From Clostridia bacterium (GTDB taxonomy: Bacteria > Bacillota > Clostridia > Oscillospirales > CAG-272), in contig JAFQNM010000014.1 of assembly GCA_017395885.1 (NCBI GenBank), forward strand, positions 1-6,727: a stretch of 6,727 nt of DNA, read 5' to 3'. Under the pieces are notes generated by a model. That model saw only the letters and a list, made by a program, of their open reading frames with translations, was not told the DNA's origin and did no database searches. Positions within the stretch are counted from its first letter, which is position 1. Every line of letters begins with the position of its first letter. Of this stretch, positions 1 to 6,522 are shown piece by piece. Both the position numbers and the translations under genes were made by a program.

Positions 1-1103
1 ATCTTTGCCATAAGCTCATCGGGAGCCTTGTACTTGCCGTTATCGCTAAGCTTTCTCATACAGTCTGCGGTAGTTTCTGCGCCGCCGAGAAGATAGAGAA
101 GACGTTCAAGGTTTGATGAGATAAGAATATCCATAGAGGGGGACATAGTTTTGTAAAATGTTCTTGTGCGGTCGTAAATACCTGTGTTGATAAAATCGGT
201 AAGAACACAGTTTGCGTTGGAGGCACAGATCATCTTATCAATGGGGAGGCCCATAGTCTTTGCAATGTAGGCTGCAAAGATATTGCCGAAGTTTCCTGTG
301 GGAACGCATACGTTGATCTTATCGCCGCAGGAGATACTTCCGGCTTTCATAAGATCGCAGTATGCAGAGATATAGTAAACTATCTGAGGTGCGAGACGGC
401 CCCAGTTGATAGAGTTTGCGCTTGAGAAGAAGAAGCCGTTTTTATCAGCTCTTTCAGCAAGATCAGCATCGGCAAAAATAGCCTTAACGCCGTTCTGAGC
501 ATCATCAAAGTTGCCTCGAACTGCCATAACGTTAACGTTGTCACCTGCCTGAGTTGTCATCTGCATTTTCTGCATAGTGCTGACACCGTCAACAGGGAAA
601 TAAACGGTAATATCAATACCGTCAACGTCCTTATAACCTTCAAGAGCTGCTTTGCCGGTATCTCCGCTGGTGGCAACGAGGATGTGAGCACGCTTTTCCT
701 CTCCTGTCATTTTAAGAGCAGAGGAGAGAAGGCGGGGCATTATCTGAAGTGCCATATCCTTGAATGCGCAGGTGGGACCGTGCCAAAGCTCAAGGGAATA
801 AATACTGTCACCTATATGAACGAGTGGGGCTGCACCGCCGGGGAATCTTTTCTCAGAGTAGGCCTCTGTGCAGTCTGCAAGAAGAGCTTCCTTGTTATAG
901 TCTGTAAGGAACATGGAAAGGATCTCGCAGGCACGCTTTTCGTAGGGGAGTTCAGCAAGAGCTATAAGATCCTCAGCGCAGATAGAGGGGATATCGGTGG
1001 GCATATAAAGTCCGCGGTCGGGAGCAAGGCCCTTCTTTATTGCTTCAGCGGCATTAACACCTATGGGAGAGGCGGATACGTCTCTAGTACTAACATACTT
1101 CAT
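1..1103 (-). CDS. thrC: Threonine synthase (C-terminus cut by window edge)
   Basis: Converts O-phospho-L-homoserine to L-threonine in the cytoplasm with pyridoxal phosphate (PLP), the last step of threonine synthesis. The 367 visible residues, translated from the minus strand without a stop, start MKYVSTRDVS and show the N-terminal threonine-synthase domain (about 1-85). The PLP-lysine motif HGPTCAFKDMA follows (Lys115 by family analogy), then SGDTGKAALEGY (146-157), SSANSINWGRLAPQ (227-240) and the phosphate-cradle loop PTGNFGN (268-274). Long-form bacterial/fungal enzymes run to about 490-500 residues, so roughly the last quarter lies beyond position 1. The ATG at 1103 is preceded by AAGGAAG (1112-1118), which overlaps the stop codon of the dipeptidase gene, so the two are co-transcribed and probably translationally linked. 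It is the last visible gene of the leftward operon. Identity is very secure from the motifs. Confidence 0.96.
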   Translation of the reverse strand, partial: MKYVSTRDVSASPIGVNAAEAIKKGLAPDRGLYMPTDIPSICAEDLIALAELPYEKRACEILSMFLTDYNKEALLADCTEAYSEKRFPGGAAPLVHIGDSIYSLELWHGPTCAFKDMALQIMPRLLSSALKMTGEEKRAHILVATSGDTGKAALEGYKDVDGIDITVYFPVDGVSTMQKMQMTTQAGDNVNVMAVRGNFDDAQNGVKAIFADADLAERADKNGFFFSSANSINWGRLAPQIVYYISAYCDLMKAGSISCGDKINVCVPTGNFGNIFAAYIAKTMGLPIDKMICASNANCVLTDFINTGIYDRTRTFYKTMSPSMDILISSNLERLLYLLGGAETTADCMRKLSDNGKYKAPDELMAK

Positions 1104-1116
1104 TTTTTGGACTTCC

Positions 1117-2025
1117 TTAAGGTAAATTATTTAGAAAAAAATTATAAGCATTTTCAAAGAAAACACGGTCGGCGGTCGTAGACCCGAAGCGTGCCGAAAC
1201 AGCAGCGTAGAGGCCCGTCAGGCTGTCTATCCCTTCGATACCGTCGGGAGTGGAGCTGATACCGTCAAAATCGCATCCAAGGCAAAGAGATTCTGTGCCG
1301 ATGATGTTTATAAAGTGGCTGATATGGTTTAAAATATGAGAAAGATCTGCCTTTTCGCCGTTAAGATGAGGGGGGGAAAGTGAGATACCGATAATCCCTC
1401 CCGATTGAGCCGTCAGCCTTGCGGCAAGATCGGAAAGGTTTCTTTTGTGATTGCAAACTGTGTAAGAATCAGAGTGAGTAGCAATAACCGGCCGGCCTCT
1501 TTCAACTGATCTTTTGAGAATATAATCGGCAGAGGCAGTGCTTGCGTGAGATATATCAGGTATGATGCCCGTATCAAAGCAGGCCTCAAGGATCTGCCGT
1601 CCTTTGGGAGAAAGGCCTTCAGAAGTGTTCCATGCCCCTCCCACAGAGGAAACGCCTCCCCACAATAGAGTCATAACACGTACTCCTGACCGAAACAGTA
1701 GCTTTATCTTATCAGGATCATGGGAAACGAGACGGGAATCCTCAACAGTGAGAATAAATGATGCCGGGAAGGTGGTTGCCGAAAGCTGCTCCCTTGAAAT
1801 AATAAAGGAGCCTACCTGATCCTTGAAATACGAGGATACATTGAGAAAATACTGTAAAAGGCTTGCATCATCTATGCTTTCAGGACACCAGACGGCTGCG
1901 CATTGAATATACTTTTCGAATGCAGATGCACGCTTCAGAGAAACGTGCAGGCTGTTATCGGAAATATGTGAGCCTGTATCAAAAAGCTTTGTGGGTGTAT
2001 CACAGTGAAGGTCAAATAATCTCAT
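1117..2025 (-). CDS. M19 membrane-dipeptidase family zinc peptidase
   Basis: A 302-residue metallopeptidase of the renal/membrane dipeptidase (M19) family, a TIM-barrel amidohydrolase relative that cleaves dipeptides, often with a D-residue at the C-terminal position. Family metal and substrate residues are visible: H7 and D9 in LHCDTP, E95 in TVEDSR, H160 in PDISHAS, H184 in ATHSDSY, R195 in KRNLSD, and D252 in GCDFDG. All expected ligands are present, so it is likely active. No signal peptide or membrane segment is seen, so it should be cytoplasmic despite the family name. The ATG at 2025 sits 2 nt after the yraN stop, and I see no clear Shine-Dalgarno. The start is supported because family members begin almost directly with the first metal motif, and translation probably depends on reinitiation after yraN. 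The physiological substrate is unknown; peptide recycling is a guess. Confidence 0.92.
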   Translation of the reverse strand: MRLFDLHCDTPTKLFDTGSHISDNSLHVSLKRASAFEKYIQCAAVWCPESIDDASLLQYFLNVSSYFKDQVGSFIISREQLSATTFPASFILTVEDSRLVSHDPDKIKLLFRSGVRVMTLLWGGVSSVGGAWNTSEGLSPKGRQILEACFDTGIIPDISHASTASADYILKRSVERGRPVIATHSDSYTVCNHKRNLSDLAARLTAQSGGIIGISLSPPHLNGEKADLSHILNHISHFINIIGTESLCLGCDFDGISSTPDGIEGIDSLTGLYAAVSARFGSTTADRVFFENAYNFFLNNLP

Positions 2026-2027
2026 AG

Positions 2028-2423
2028 TCAGTAGCGGCGGACCGCATTTTCTATATGTACGATCTTCAGAACCTTATACTTTTCACTTCCTGGCTTCAGG
2101 TATACTTCGATAACATCGATACGTGGCTGAAGGCCTGATACCTCATCACGGTTTCGGCGCATATATTCCTGCGCGGCAGCAATAAGCCTTTTCTGTTTGT
2201 TTCTGTCAACAGCTGCACAGGGTCTGCCGTAGGGATGAGGAGCAGAGGGATACTCGCTTCTCGTTTTAACCTCGGCAAAAACGATATAAGAGCTGTTTTT
2301 TGCGATTATATCTGTTTCAAGGTGGTTCATTCTGATGTTCCTGCCGATAACGGTAAAGCCTTTACCGCAAAGGAAGGAGGCGGCACTATCCTCGCCGCGC
2401 TTACCGAAGCCCTTAGAGTCCAC
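2028..2423 (-). CDS. yraN: YraN/UPF0102 family nuclease-fold protein, GTG start
   Basis: A small protein of the UPF0102 family, which has a restriction-endonuclease-like/Holliday-resolvase-like fold and no firmly established function. Motifs in order are KGFGKRGEDSAASFL near the N-terminus, the RN-x-R segment leading to ETDIIAK (canonical GEIDLIA), then FAEVKTR (canonical FVEVKTR), giving the D...ExK pattern of this fold. I place the start at the GTG at 2423, giving 131 residues. AGGAGGAGG (2430-2438) lies 6 nt upstream of it, and the length then fits the family's usual 115-130. An in-frame GTG at 2453 would add ten basic residues but lacks such a site. The gene overlaps the end of rnhB by 11 nt, a pairing common in Firmicutes, and ends 2 nt before the dipeptidase gene. 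Confidence 0.9.
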   Translation of the reverse strand: MDSKGFGKRGEDSAASFLCGKGFTVIGRNIRMNHLETDIIAKNSSYIVFAEVKTRSEYPSAPHPYGRPCAAVDRNKQKRLIAAAQEYMRRNRDEVSGLQPRIDVIEVYLKPGSEKYKVLKIVHIENAVRRY

Positions 2424-3066
2424 AGCTTTCCTCCTCCTCGCGAAGCCAGCCACTTAGCTTTTCGCGGTCTCTTTCGAGGAAGGAGAGGAATGAGCGACGG
2501 TGCTCAGGGCAAGGGCCGTGCTTGAAAACGGCCAGCTTGTGGGCCTTGGTTGGGTAGCCCTTGTGCTTTTTAAAGCCGTACTGAGGGTAAGCAGCATCCA
2601 TTTCAAGGCAGAGACGGTCACGTGTGACCTTTGCGAGAATTGAGGCTGCGGCAATAGACTGAGAGAGCGCATCGCCGCCAATAACAGCCTTGGCAGGCTG
2701 CAAAAAGCCTCGGTCTATATTTCCGTCAACAAGAACGAAGTCAGGCAGAATCGCCAGCCCTGCAATTGATCGGCGCATGGCCATAAGGCTTGCCTCAAGA
2801 ATATTGATCTCGTCAATTTCTTCGGGTGTGGAAAGCGCAATGGAGTAGGCCAGAGCCTTTTCACATATCTGGTCGTAGAGCTTTTCTCTTTTCTTTTCAG
2901 TCAGCTTTTTTGAGTCGTCAAGACCCTCAATAACGATTCCGTCAGGCAGGATACAGGCAGCGGCAACAACAGGCCCCGCAAGTGGACCCCGGCCGGCTTC
3001 ATCTGTTCCGCAAACGTATCGGATATCCTCTGATTTAAACTGATCGTCAAATGAATAGTCCAGCAT
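2413..3066 (-). CDS. rnhB: Ribonuclease HII
   Basis: Endonuclease that cuts the RNA strand of RNA-DNA hybrids and nicks at single ribonucleotides embedded in DNA, starting ribonucleotide excision repair in the cytoplasm. The 217-residue product has the type 2 RNase H signature: GTDEAGRG with catalytic D22 and E23, LDDSKKL at 49-55, VDGN with D114, GGD with D132, then the SILAKVTRDR helix and KGYPT with Y171. The GRG of motif one and this tyrosine together recognise the ribo-deoxyribo junction in characterised members. All four carboxylates are present and the length is typical. The ATG at 3066 has AGGA about 12 nt upstream, a rather long spacing. It follows rbgA after a 112-nt gap, the largest inside the operon, and overlaps yraN by 11 nt. 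Confidence 0.97.
   Translation of the reverse strand: MLDYSFDDQFKSEDIRYVCGTDEAGRGPLAGPVVAAACILPDGIVIEGLDDSKKLTEKKREKLYDQICEKALAYSIALSTPEEIDEINILEASLMAMRRSIAGLAILPDFVLVDGNIDRGFLQPAKAVIGGDALSQSIAAASILAKVTRDRLCLEMDAAYPQYGFKKHKGYPTKAHKLAVFKHGPCPEHRRSFLSFLERDREKLSGWLREEEESCGL
2430..2438 (-). promoter_or_regulatory. Shine-Dalgarno for yraN inside rnhB
   Basis: AGGAGGAGG on the minus strand, 6 nt before the GTG at 2423, decides the yraN start. The same bases encode a run of four Glu residues near the C-terminus of ribonuclease HII, so that coding stretch doubles as a translation signal. Confidence 0.8.
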
Positions 3067-3154
3067 AATTCAGATAATTCCTTTCTTTGCATACGTGCCG
3101 TCTATCGGGCGTTTAAGTCCATGAGTGAGGCACAGATGCGTTATGGAAAAGTGA

Positions 3155-3174
3155 AGCATATAGAGTTATATGCT
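3155..3174 (-). repeat. Perfect 8-bp inverted repeat just after rbgA
   Basis: On the minus strand AGCATATA, loop ACTC, TATATGCT form a perfect 8-bp stem with a 4-nt loop, starting 4 nt after the rbgA stop codon. The stem is AT-rich and is followed by UCACUUUUCC rather than a clean U-tract, so it is at best a weak or partial terminator. An mRNA 3'-end stabiliser or processing site between rbgA and rnhB is equally possible. In the rest of the 112-nt gap (3067-3178) I see no convincing promoter or gene, only the ribosome binding site for rnhB. Confidence 0.55.
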
Positions 3175-3178
3175 GCTC

Positions 3179-4045
3179 TCAGAGCTCAGGCCTTTCGAGA
3201 GAAAGTCTGCCGATCTTTGCACTTCTGAATTCTTCAAGAAGCATAAGAGCGGTCCTCTCTGTATTTATATCTCCTCCGCTGATGAGAAAGCCTCTTTTTT
3301 TGCCTATGGCACAAAGGAGATCATATGAGTCAAGATCGCAGATATCGTCTGCGTTGAGCTTGTATCTTGAGCAGAGCTCAGCGGGATATAGCTCAAAGAG
3401 CCTTTTGGCAAGAATCATACCGAGCTCCTCGGTGTCAATGATCTGATCCTTGATGGCACCGGTGGCTGCAAGGTTTTCTCCTGTAAGAACGTCCTCAAAC
3501 TTGGGCCAAAGAACTCCGGGCATATCAAGAAGGTCAAAGCCCTGTGTGGTGGTGACCCACTGCTTGTCGAGAGTAACACCGGGTCTGTTTTCTACTTTTG
3601 CCTTTTTCTGGCCGGAAAGCTTGTTAACGAGGGATGATTTTCCAACGTTGGGTATGCCAACGATCATTGCCTTAAGCTTTCTTCCAGTCATACCTTTTTC
3701 TTCAAATCTTTTCAGCTTTTCGCTGAGTATGGTGCGAACCGCATCACCTATGCGGTTAAGGTTTTCTCCGGTAATACAGTCGATGGCAAGAGCAGCCTTC
3801 CCGTTTTCTTTATATGCACGCTCCCAGAGCTTTGTTACAGCGGAATCTGCAAGAGAGGCCTTGTTGAGAAGGGTAAGGGTAGGTCTGGATTCACAAAGGG
3901 TAGTGATCTCCGGGTTTTTTGAGCTTTGGGGAATACGGGCATCGAGCAGCTCGATAACGATGTCCACGTTTTTTATATTTTCTGCGATCAAACGGCGTGT
4001 TTTGGCCATATGACCGGGAAACCATTGTATCTGATTGGATGGCAT
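3179..4045 (-). CDS. rbgA: Ribosome biogenesis GTPase RbgA/YlqF
   Basis: Circularly permuted GTPase that drives a late step of 50S subunit assembly in Gram-positive bacteria. The 288-residue product opens with IQWFPGHMAKTRR, where H12 corresponds to the catalytic His9 of the Bacillus subtilis protein. The permuted motif order is visible: G4 at NKAS (61-64), then the P-loop GIPNVGKSS (130-138), G2 around T158 in RPGVT, G3 DMPG (174-177), LWPKFED, and the C-terminal ribosome-binding domain (about 200-288) with KKRGFLISGG. The G4 motif reads NKAS instead of NKxD, losing the aspartate that normally reads guanine. I chose the ATG at 4045 because AAAGG sits 7 nt upstream and the family begins here; a frame extension to 4150 would run back through lepB. 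The gap to lepB is 13 nt. Length matches the family (about 282). Confidence 0.96.
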   Translation of the reverse strand: MPSNQIQWFPGHMAKTRRLIAENIKNVDIVIELLDARIPQSSKNPEITTLCESRPTLTLLNKASLADSAVTKLWERAYKENGKAALAIDCITGENLNRIGDAVRTILSEKLKRFEEKGMTGRKLKAMIVGIPNVGKSSLVNKLSGQKKAKVENRPGVTLDKQWVTTTQGFDLLDMPGVLWPKFEDVLTGENLAATGAIKDQIIDTEELGMILAKRLFELYPAELCSRYKLNADDICDLDSYDLLCAIGKKRGFLISGGDINTERTALMLLEEFRSAKIGRLSLERPEL

Positions 4046-4058
4046 AAGTATACCTTTC

Positions 4059-5120
4059 TTAGTTGCCGTAAGGGTTCTCAAAAACGGTGTATGCGCTGAA
4101 GGGGAGAAGTCTGATAAGAGCCTTTCCGAATATGCAGCGCTCATCCACAACGCCTACGAGATTGCTTCTGCTGTCAGTAGAGTGGTTTCTGTTGTCACCC
4201 ATAACGAAAACGTGACCCTCGGGAACCTCATAATGTCCGTCAAAGCCGGCAGTATAGAGCTCAGGCTTTACGTATTTTTGCTCAAGCACCTCGCTTGTGC
4301 CGTCTGCATAGTTAACGGTGACCATGCCGGAGGATGAGATATCAACAGACTGTCCGCCAACGGCGATTATTCTCTTAACGAGAGGCTCCTTGAGCTGGGG
4401 GTGCTCGATAGCGGTGTTCTGAATAACAACTATGTCTCCTATTTTGGGCTCGTAGAAAAAGTCGGAAACGAGGAGATATTCGTTTTCAAAAAGAGTATTC
4501 TCCATAGATTCTCCGCTGACCTTGGTAAGGCGGAAGAAAAGTGCAAAAACAACGATTATGCAGGTGATGCAGATGGCAAAAACCTCAAGAAAGTCAAAAA
4601 ACCAGTTGAGAGAGCCTCTGAGCTTTGTATTTTCATCGGGGGCAGGCTCATCCTGCGCCTCGCTTTCGCTTTCCATCTCATCAAAAAGGTCGTTGAGAGG
4701 GTCAAATCCTGCAAAAAGCTCGTTTTCAGTAACGTCCTCAGCCTCGGGGATGTTCAGGGGAGCCTCGCTCTCTGCGAGAGCTTCAGCGGGATCCTCGTAA
4801 AGTGGCTGATCCTCGTCCTCGTAGTCCTCAGCTCTTGTGAGAACGGTCTGAGCTTCGGGAGCGGCAGGACTCTGAGGGGGCTTGTGGATGGGGATGCTAC
4901 GGTCTGTATGCATAGAGGAAATTGCAGAGCGGGGAGTTCTCACGGGAGAGGCGGGAGCTTCCTTTTCGGTGCTCACCTTCATCATACCGAGAGCTATCTC
5001 TCGCTTCTTGTTTTCCAGCTCTATTTCTTTTTCAAGTTCATCGGGTGTAAGATCATACTCTGGCGGAAAGTATCCCTTCAGCTCTTCGTAGATATTATCA
5101 TTTCCCTGGGAGTGGCTCAT
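4059..5120 (-). CDS. lepB: Signal peptidase I with long acidic N-terminal extension
   Basis: Membrane serine protease that removes signal peptides from secreted proteins at the outer face of the cytoplasmic membrane. The catalytic part has all family boxes: one membrane helix (about 173-197), SGESM with nucleophile S205, VKRIIAVGG with general-base K249, and GDNRNHSTDSR (308-318). The 353-residue protein is nearly twice the length of short Gram-positive homologues such as SipS (184). The excess is a cytoplasmic N-terminal region of about 170 residues: a charged, probably helical start (20-45), a Pro/Ala-rich stretch (54-92) and a strongly acidic low-complexity stretch (about 97-165). It has no second membrane helix, unlike E. 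coli LepB. The ATG at 5120 has GGAG 8 nt upstream, so the extension is probably translated. It lies 28 nt after the mutase homologue and 13 nt before rbgA. Confidence 0.96.
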   Translation of the reverse strand: MSHSQGNDNIYEELKGYFPPEYDLTPDELEKEIELENKKREIALGMMKVSTEKEAPASPVRTPRSAISSMHTDRSIPIHKPPQSPAAPEAQTVLTRAEDYEDEDQPLYEDPAEALAESEAPLNIPEAEDVTENELFAGFDPLNDLFDEMESESEAQDEPAPDENTKLRGSLNWFFDFLEVFAICITCIIVVFALFFRLTKVSGESMENTLFENEYLLVSDFFYEPKIGDIVVIQNTAIEHPQLKEPLVKRIIAVGGQSVDISSSGMVTVNYADGTSEVLEQKYVKPELYTAGFDGHYEVPEGHVFVMGDNRNHSTDSRSNLVGVVDERCIFGKALIRLLPFSAYTVFENPYGN

Positions 5121-5148
5121 TTTATTTCTCCGATAAATAGTAAATTTC

Positions 5149-6363
5149 TCAGCCCTTGATCATAAGGTCAAGGAGCGTGCTTCCGTCGTTAATAACGGTG
5201 CCGCTTTCGCGAGCGGTATCCTCGTTGAAGGTAGAGGGGCCTTCTTGTGCCTTTTTGCTGTCAAAGAGGAAGAAGGGAACGTGCTCGGATGAGTGCGTTC
5301 TGATCTCGATAGGTGTAGGATGGTCGGGGAGAACGAGTATTCTGAAGTCCTCTCCGCAGGAGGTGAGGTAGTCGTAAACGGGGCCGAGAATCAGCTCATC
5401 TATCTTCTCAATGCTCATGACCTTGTTTTCAATCTCGCCGCGGTGACCGCACTCATCGGGACCCTCAACGTGAACGTAAACAAAATCGCAGCCGTCCTTA
5501 AAGCAGTTGATGGCAGCGTTTGCCTTACCGGTGTAGTTGGTGTGGCAGTTGCCCGTAGCACCCTCAACGTCAATAACCTCCATGCCTGCGCAAATTCCGA
5601 TGCCCTTAATAAGGTCAACAGCAGAAATAATAGCGCCTCTCTTGCCCCACTTGTCAAAGAAGGAGGGGAGTGCAGGCTTTGTGCCGGGGCTCCAAAGCCA
5701 GGGAGAGTTTGCAGGGCGAAGACCGCGAGCCTTTCTTGCAAGGTTAACGGGATGATCCTTCAGGATCTCGTAGCCCTTTTTCTGAAACTCAAGAAAAGCC
5801 TCACCGCCGTTATCAGCCTTGGGGAGATAGTCTCCGATTCGTTGACCGATAATATCGTGAGGGCGGTCAAAGGGATACTTGGAGTCTGCATTTTTCCAGA
5901 GCAGGCAGTGGCGGTAGGAAACACCGGTGTAGAGGTGCTTTTCCTCATCGGCAAGACCATCGTTAAGAGCCTTGATAAGCTGGTCGGCCTCCTCTGTAGA
6001 TATCTCATCGGCAGAATGGTCAAGCATGATCCTGTCCTCATAGCATTCCTCGTCCTCAGAGAGGGTAACAACGTTGCAGCGGATGGCGGTATCGTCGTCA
6101 GCCATGGTAAGTCCCATGCTCATAGCCTCAAGAGGTGAGCGACCCTTGGAATAAACGAGAGGATCGTAGGAGAGGATCGCAAGATTGGCTGTATCGCTTT
6201 CGGGTACCATAGAGGTGGGCACGTTAAGAGAAAGGCCGCAAATGGATCTCTTGCAAAGAGCATCCATATTGGGCTTTGATGCAGCCTTCATAGGTGTTTT
6301 GCCAAAAAGAGCAGGGATGGGGCGGTCAGCCATACCGTCGGGAATAAGAACAAAATACTTCAT
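5149..6363 (-). CDS. ApgM-type phosphoglycerate mutase homologue, possible homoserine kinase
   Basis: A 404-residue alkaline-phosphatase-superfamily metalloenzyme of the archaeal cofactor-independent phosphoglycerate mutase type. Visible motifs are IPDGMADRP (metal D9), VPESDTANLAILSYDP (probable phosphorylated nucleophile S57), KGRSPLEA, VEGPDECGHRGE (300-310; D303 and H307 as metal or active-site candidates), LPDHPTP (D347, H348) and THSSEHVPF (H361). In many bacteria this subfamily clusters with threonine genes and has been proposed, as the TIGR02535 type, to be a homoserine kinase replacing ThrB. The presence of thrC in the same operon favours that reading here, but sequence alone does not separate the two activities. 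I chose the ATG at 6363: AAAGG lies 8 nt upstream and family members begin MKY. A TTG at 6381 would add six residues without support. It is the first gene of the operon. Confidence 0.9.
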   Translation of the reverse strand: MKYFVLIPDGMADRPIPALFGKTPMKAASKPNMDALCKRSICGLSLNVPTSMVPESDTANLAILSYDPLVYSKGRSPLEAMSMGLTMADDDTAIRCNVVTLSEDEECYEDRIMLDHSADEISTEEADQLIKALNDGLADEEKHLYTGVSYRHCLLWKNADSKYPFDRPHDIIGQRIGDYLPKADNGGEAFLEFQKKGYEILKDHPVNLARKARGLRPANSPWLWSPGTKPALPSFFDKWGKRGAIISAVDLIKGIGICAGMEVIDVEGATGNCHTNYTGKANAAINCFKDGCDFVYVHVEGPDECGHRGEIENKVMSIEKIDELILGPVYDYLTSCGEDFRILVLPDHPTPIEIRTHSSEHVPFFLFDSKKAQEGPSTFNEDTARESGTVINDGSTLLDLMIKG

Positions 6364-6431
6364 TTTAAAAGCCTTTCGCAATATACGTTATGCCGCAAGG
6401 GGCAATATCTCAAAACATATAAATTCATAAT

Positions 6432-6460
6432 ATTCTAACACAAAAACTTGAAATATACAA
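6432..6460 (-). promoter_or_regulatory. SigA-type promoter for the leftward operon
   Basis: On the minus strand, -35 TTGTAT (6455-6460) and -10 TAGAAT (6432-6437) are separated by 17 nt, with a TG one base before the -10 (extended -10). Transcription would start near 6425, giving a leader of about 60 nt before the ATG at 6363. This is the best leftward match in the intergenic region and probably drives all seven genes. Confidence 0.65.
6442..6456. repeat. 15-nt direct repeat, copy 1
   Basis: AAAAACTTGAAATAT occurs here and again at 6536-6550. This copy overlaps the -35/spacer region of both the leftward promoter and the distal rightward promoter. It could be an operator shared by two promoter regions, or coincidence in AT-rich DNA. 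Confidence 0.5.
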
Positions 6461-6476
6461 CAGTTTTTGATATTAT
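6448..6476 (+). promoter_or_regulatory. Candidate distal promoter for rpsT
   Basis: -35 TTGAAA (6448-6453), a 17-nt spacer and -10 TATTAT (6471-6476) with an extended TG at 6468-6469. A start near 6483 would give rpsT a leader of about 190 nt. The elements interleave with the leftward operon promoter, so both could not be occupied by polymerase at once. The surrounding DNA is very AT-rich, so a chance match is possible. Confidence 0.45.
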
Positions 6477-6522
6477 AAATTAAAGAAAGAAAGTTAATTT
6501 TTTTAGAAGAAAGAGAGTCGAT

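Noticed and set aside
684..1181. Plus-strand open frame of 165 codons
   Set aside because: Antisense to thrC, whose minus-strand reading carries the full set of threonine synthase motifs; no recognisable family and no ribosome binding site.
2901..3092. Minus-strand 63-codon frame starting upstream of rnhB
   Set aside because: Out of frame with rnhB over its whole length and without family features; its start falls in the rnhB ribosome-binding region.
3067..3150. Internal promoter for rnhB
   Set aside because: Only weak matches such as TTAAAC and TATGCA, no better than chance.
3450..4013. Plus-strand open frame of 187 codons opposite rbgA
   Set aside because: Antisense to a clearly conserved GTPase; the long frame is explained by codon bias on the coding strand.
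4046..4150. 35-residue N-terminal extension of RbgA
   Set aside because: It would overlap lepB by about 90 nt, does not resemble the family, and the ATG at 4045 has its own ribosome binding site.
4401..5159. Plus-strand open frame of 252 codons opposite lepB
   Set aside because: Mirror of the lepB coding sequence, including its acidic tract; no plausible start signal or family.
5293..6138. Plus-strand open frame of 281 codons
   Set aside because: Antisense shadow of the mutase homologue, which has intact active-site motifs on the minus strand; the plus-strand product shows no domain I recognise.
6364..6381. Six-residue N-terminal extension of the mutase homologue from a TTG
   Set aside because: The sequence contains the AAAGG ribosome binding site for the ATG at 6363, and the family begins with MKY.
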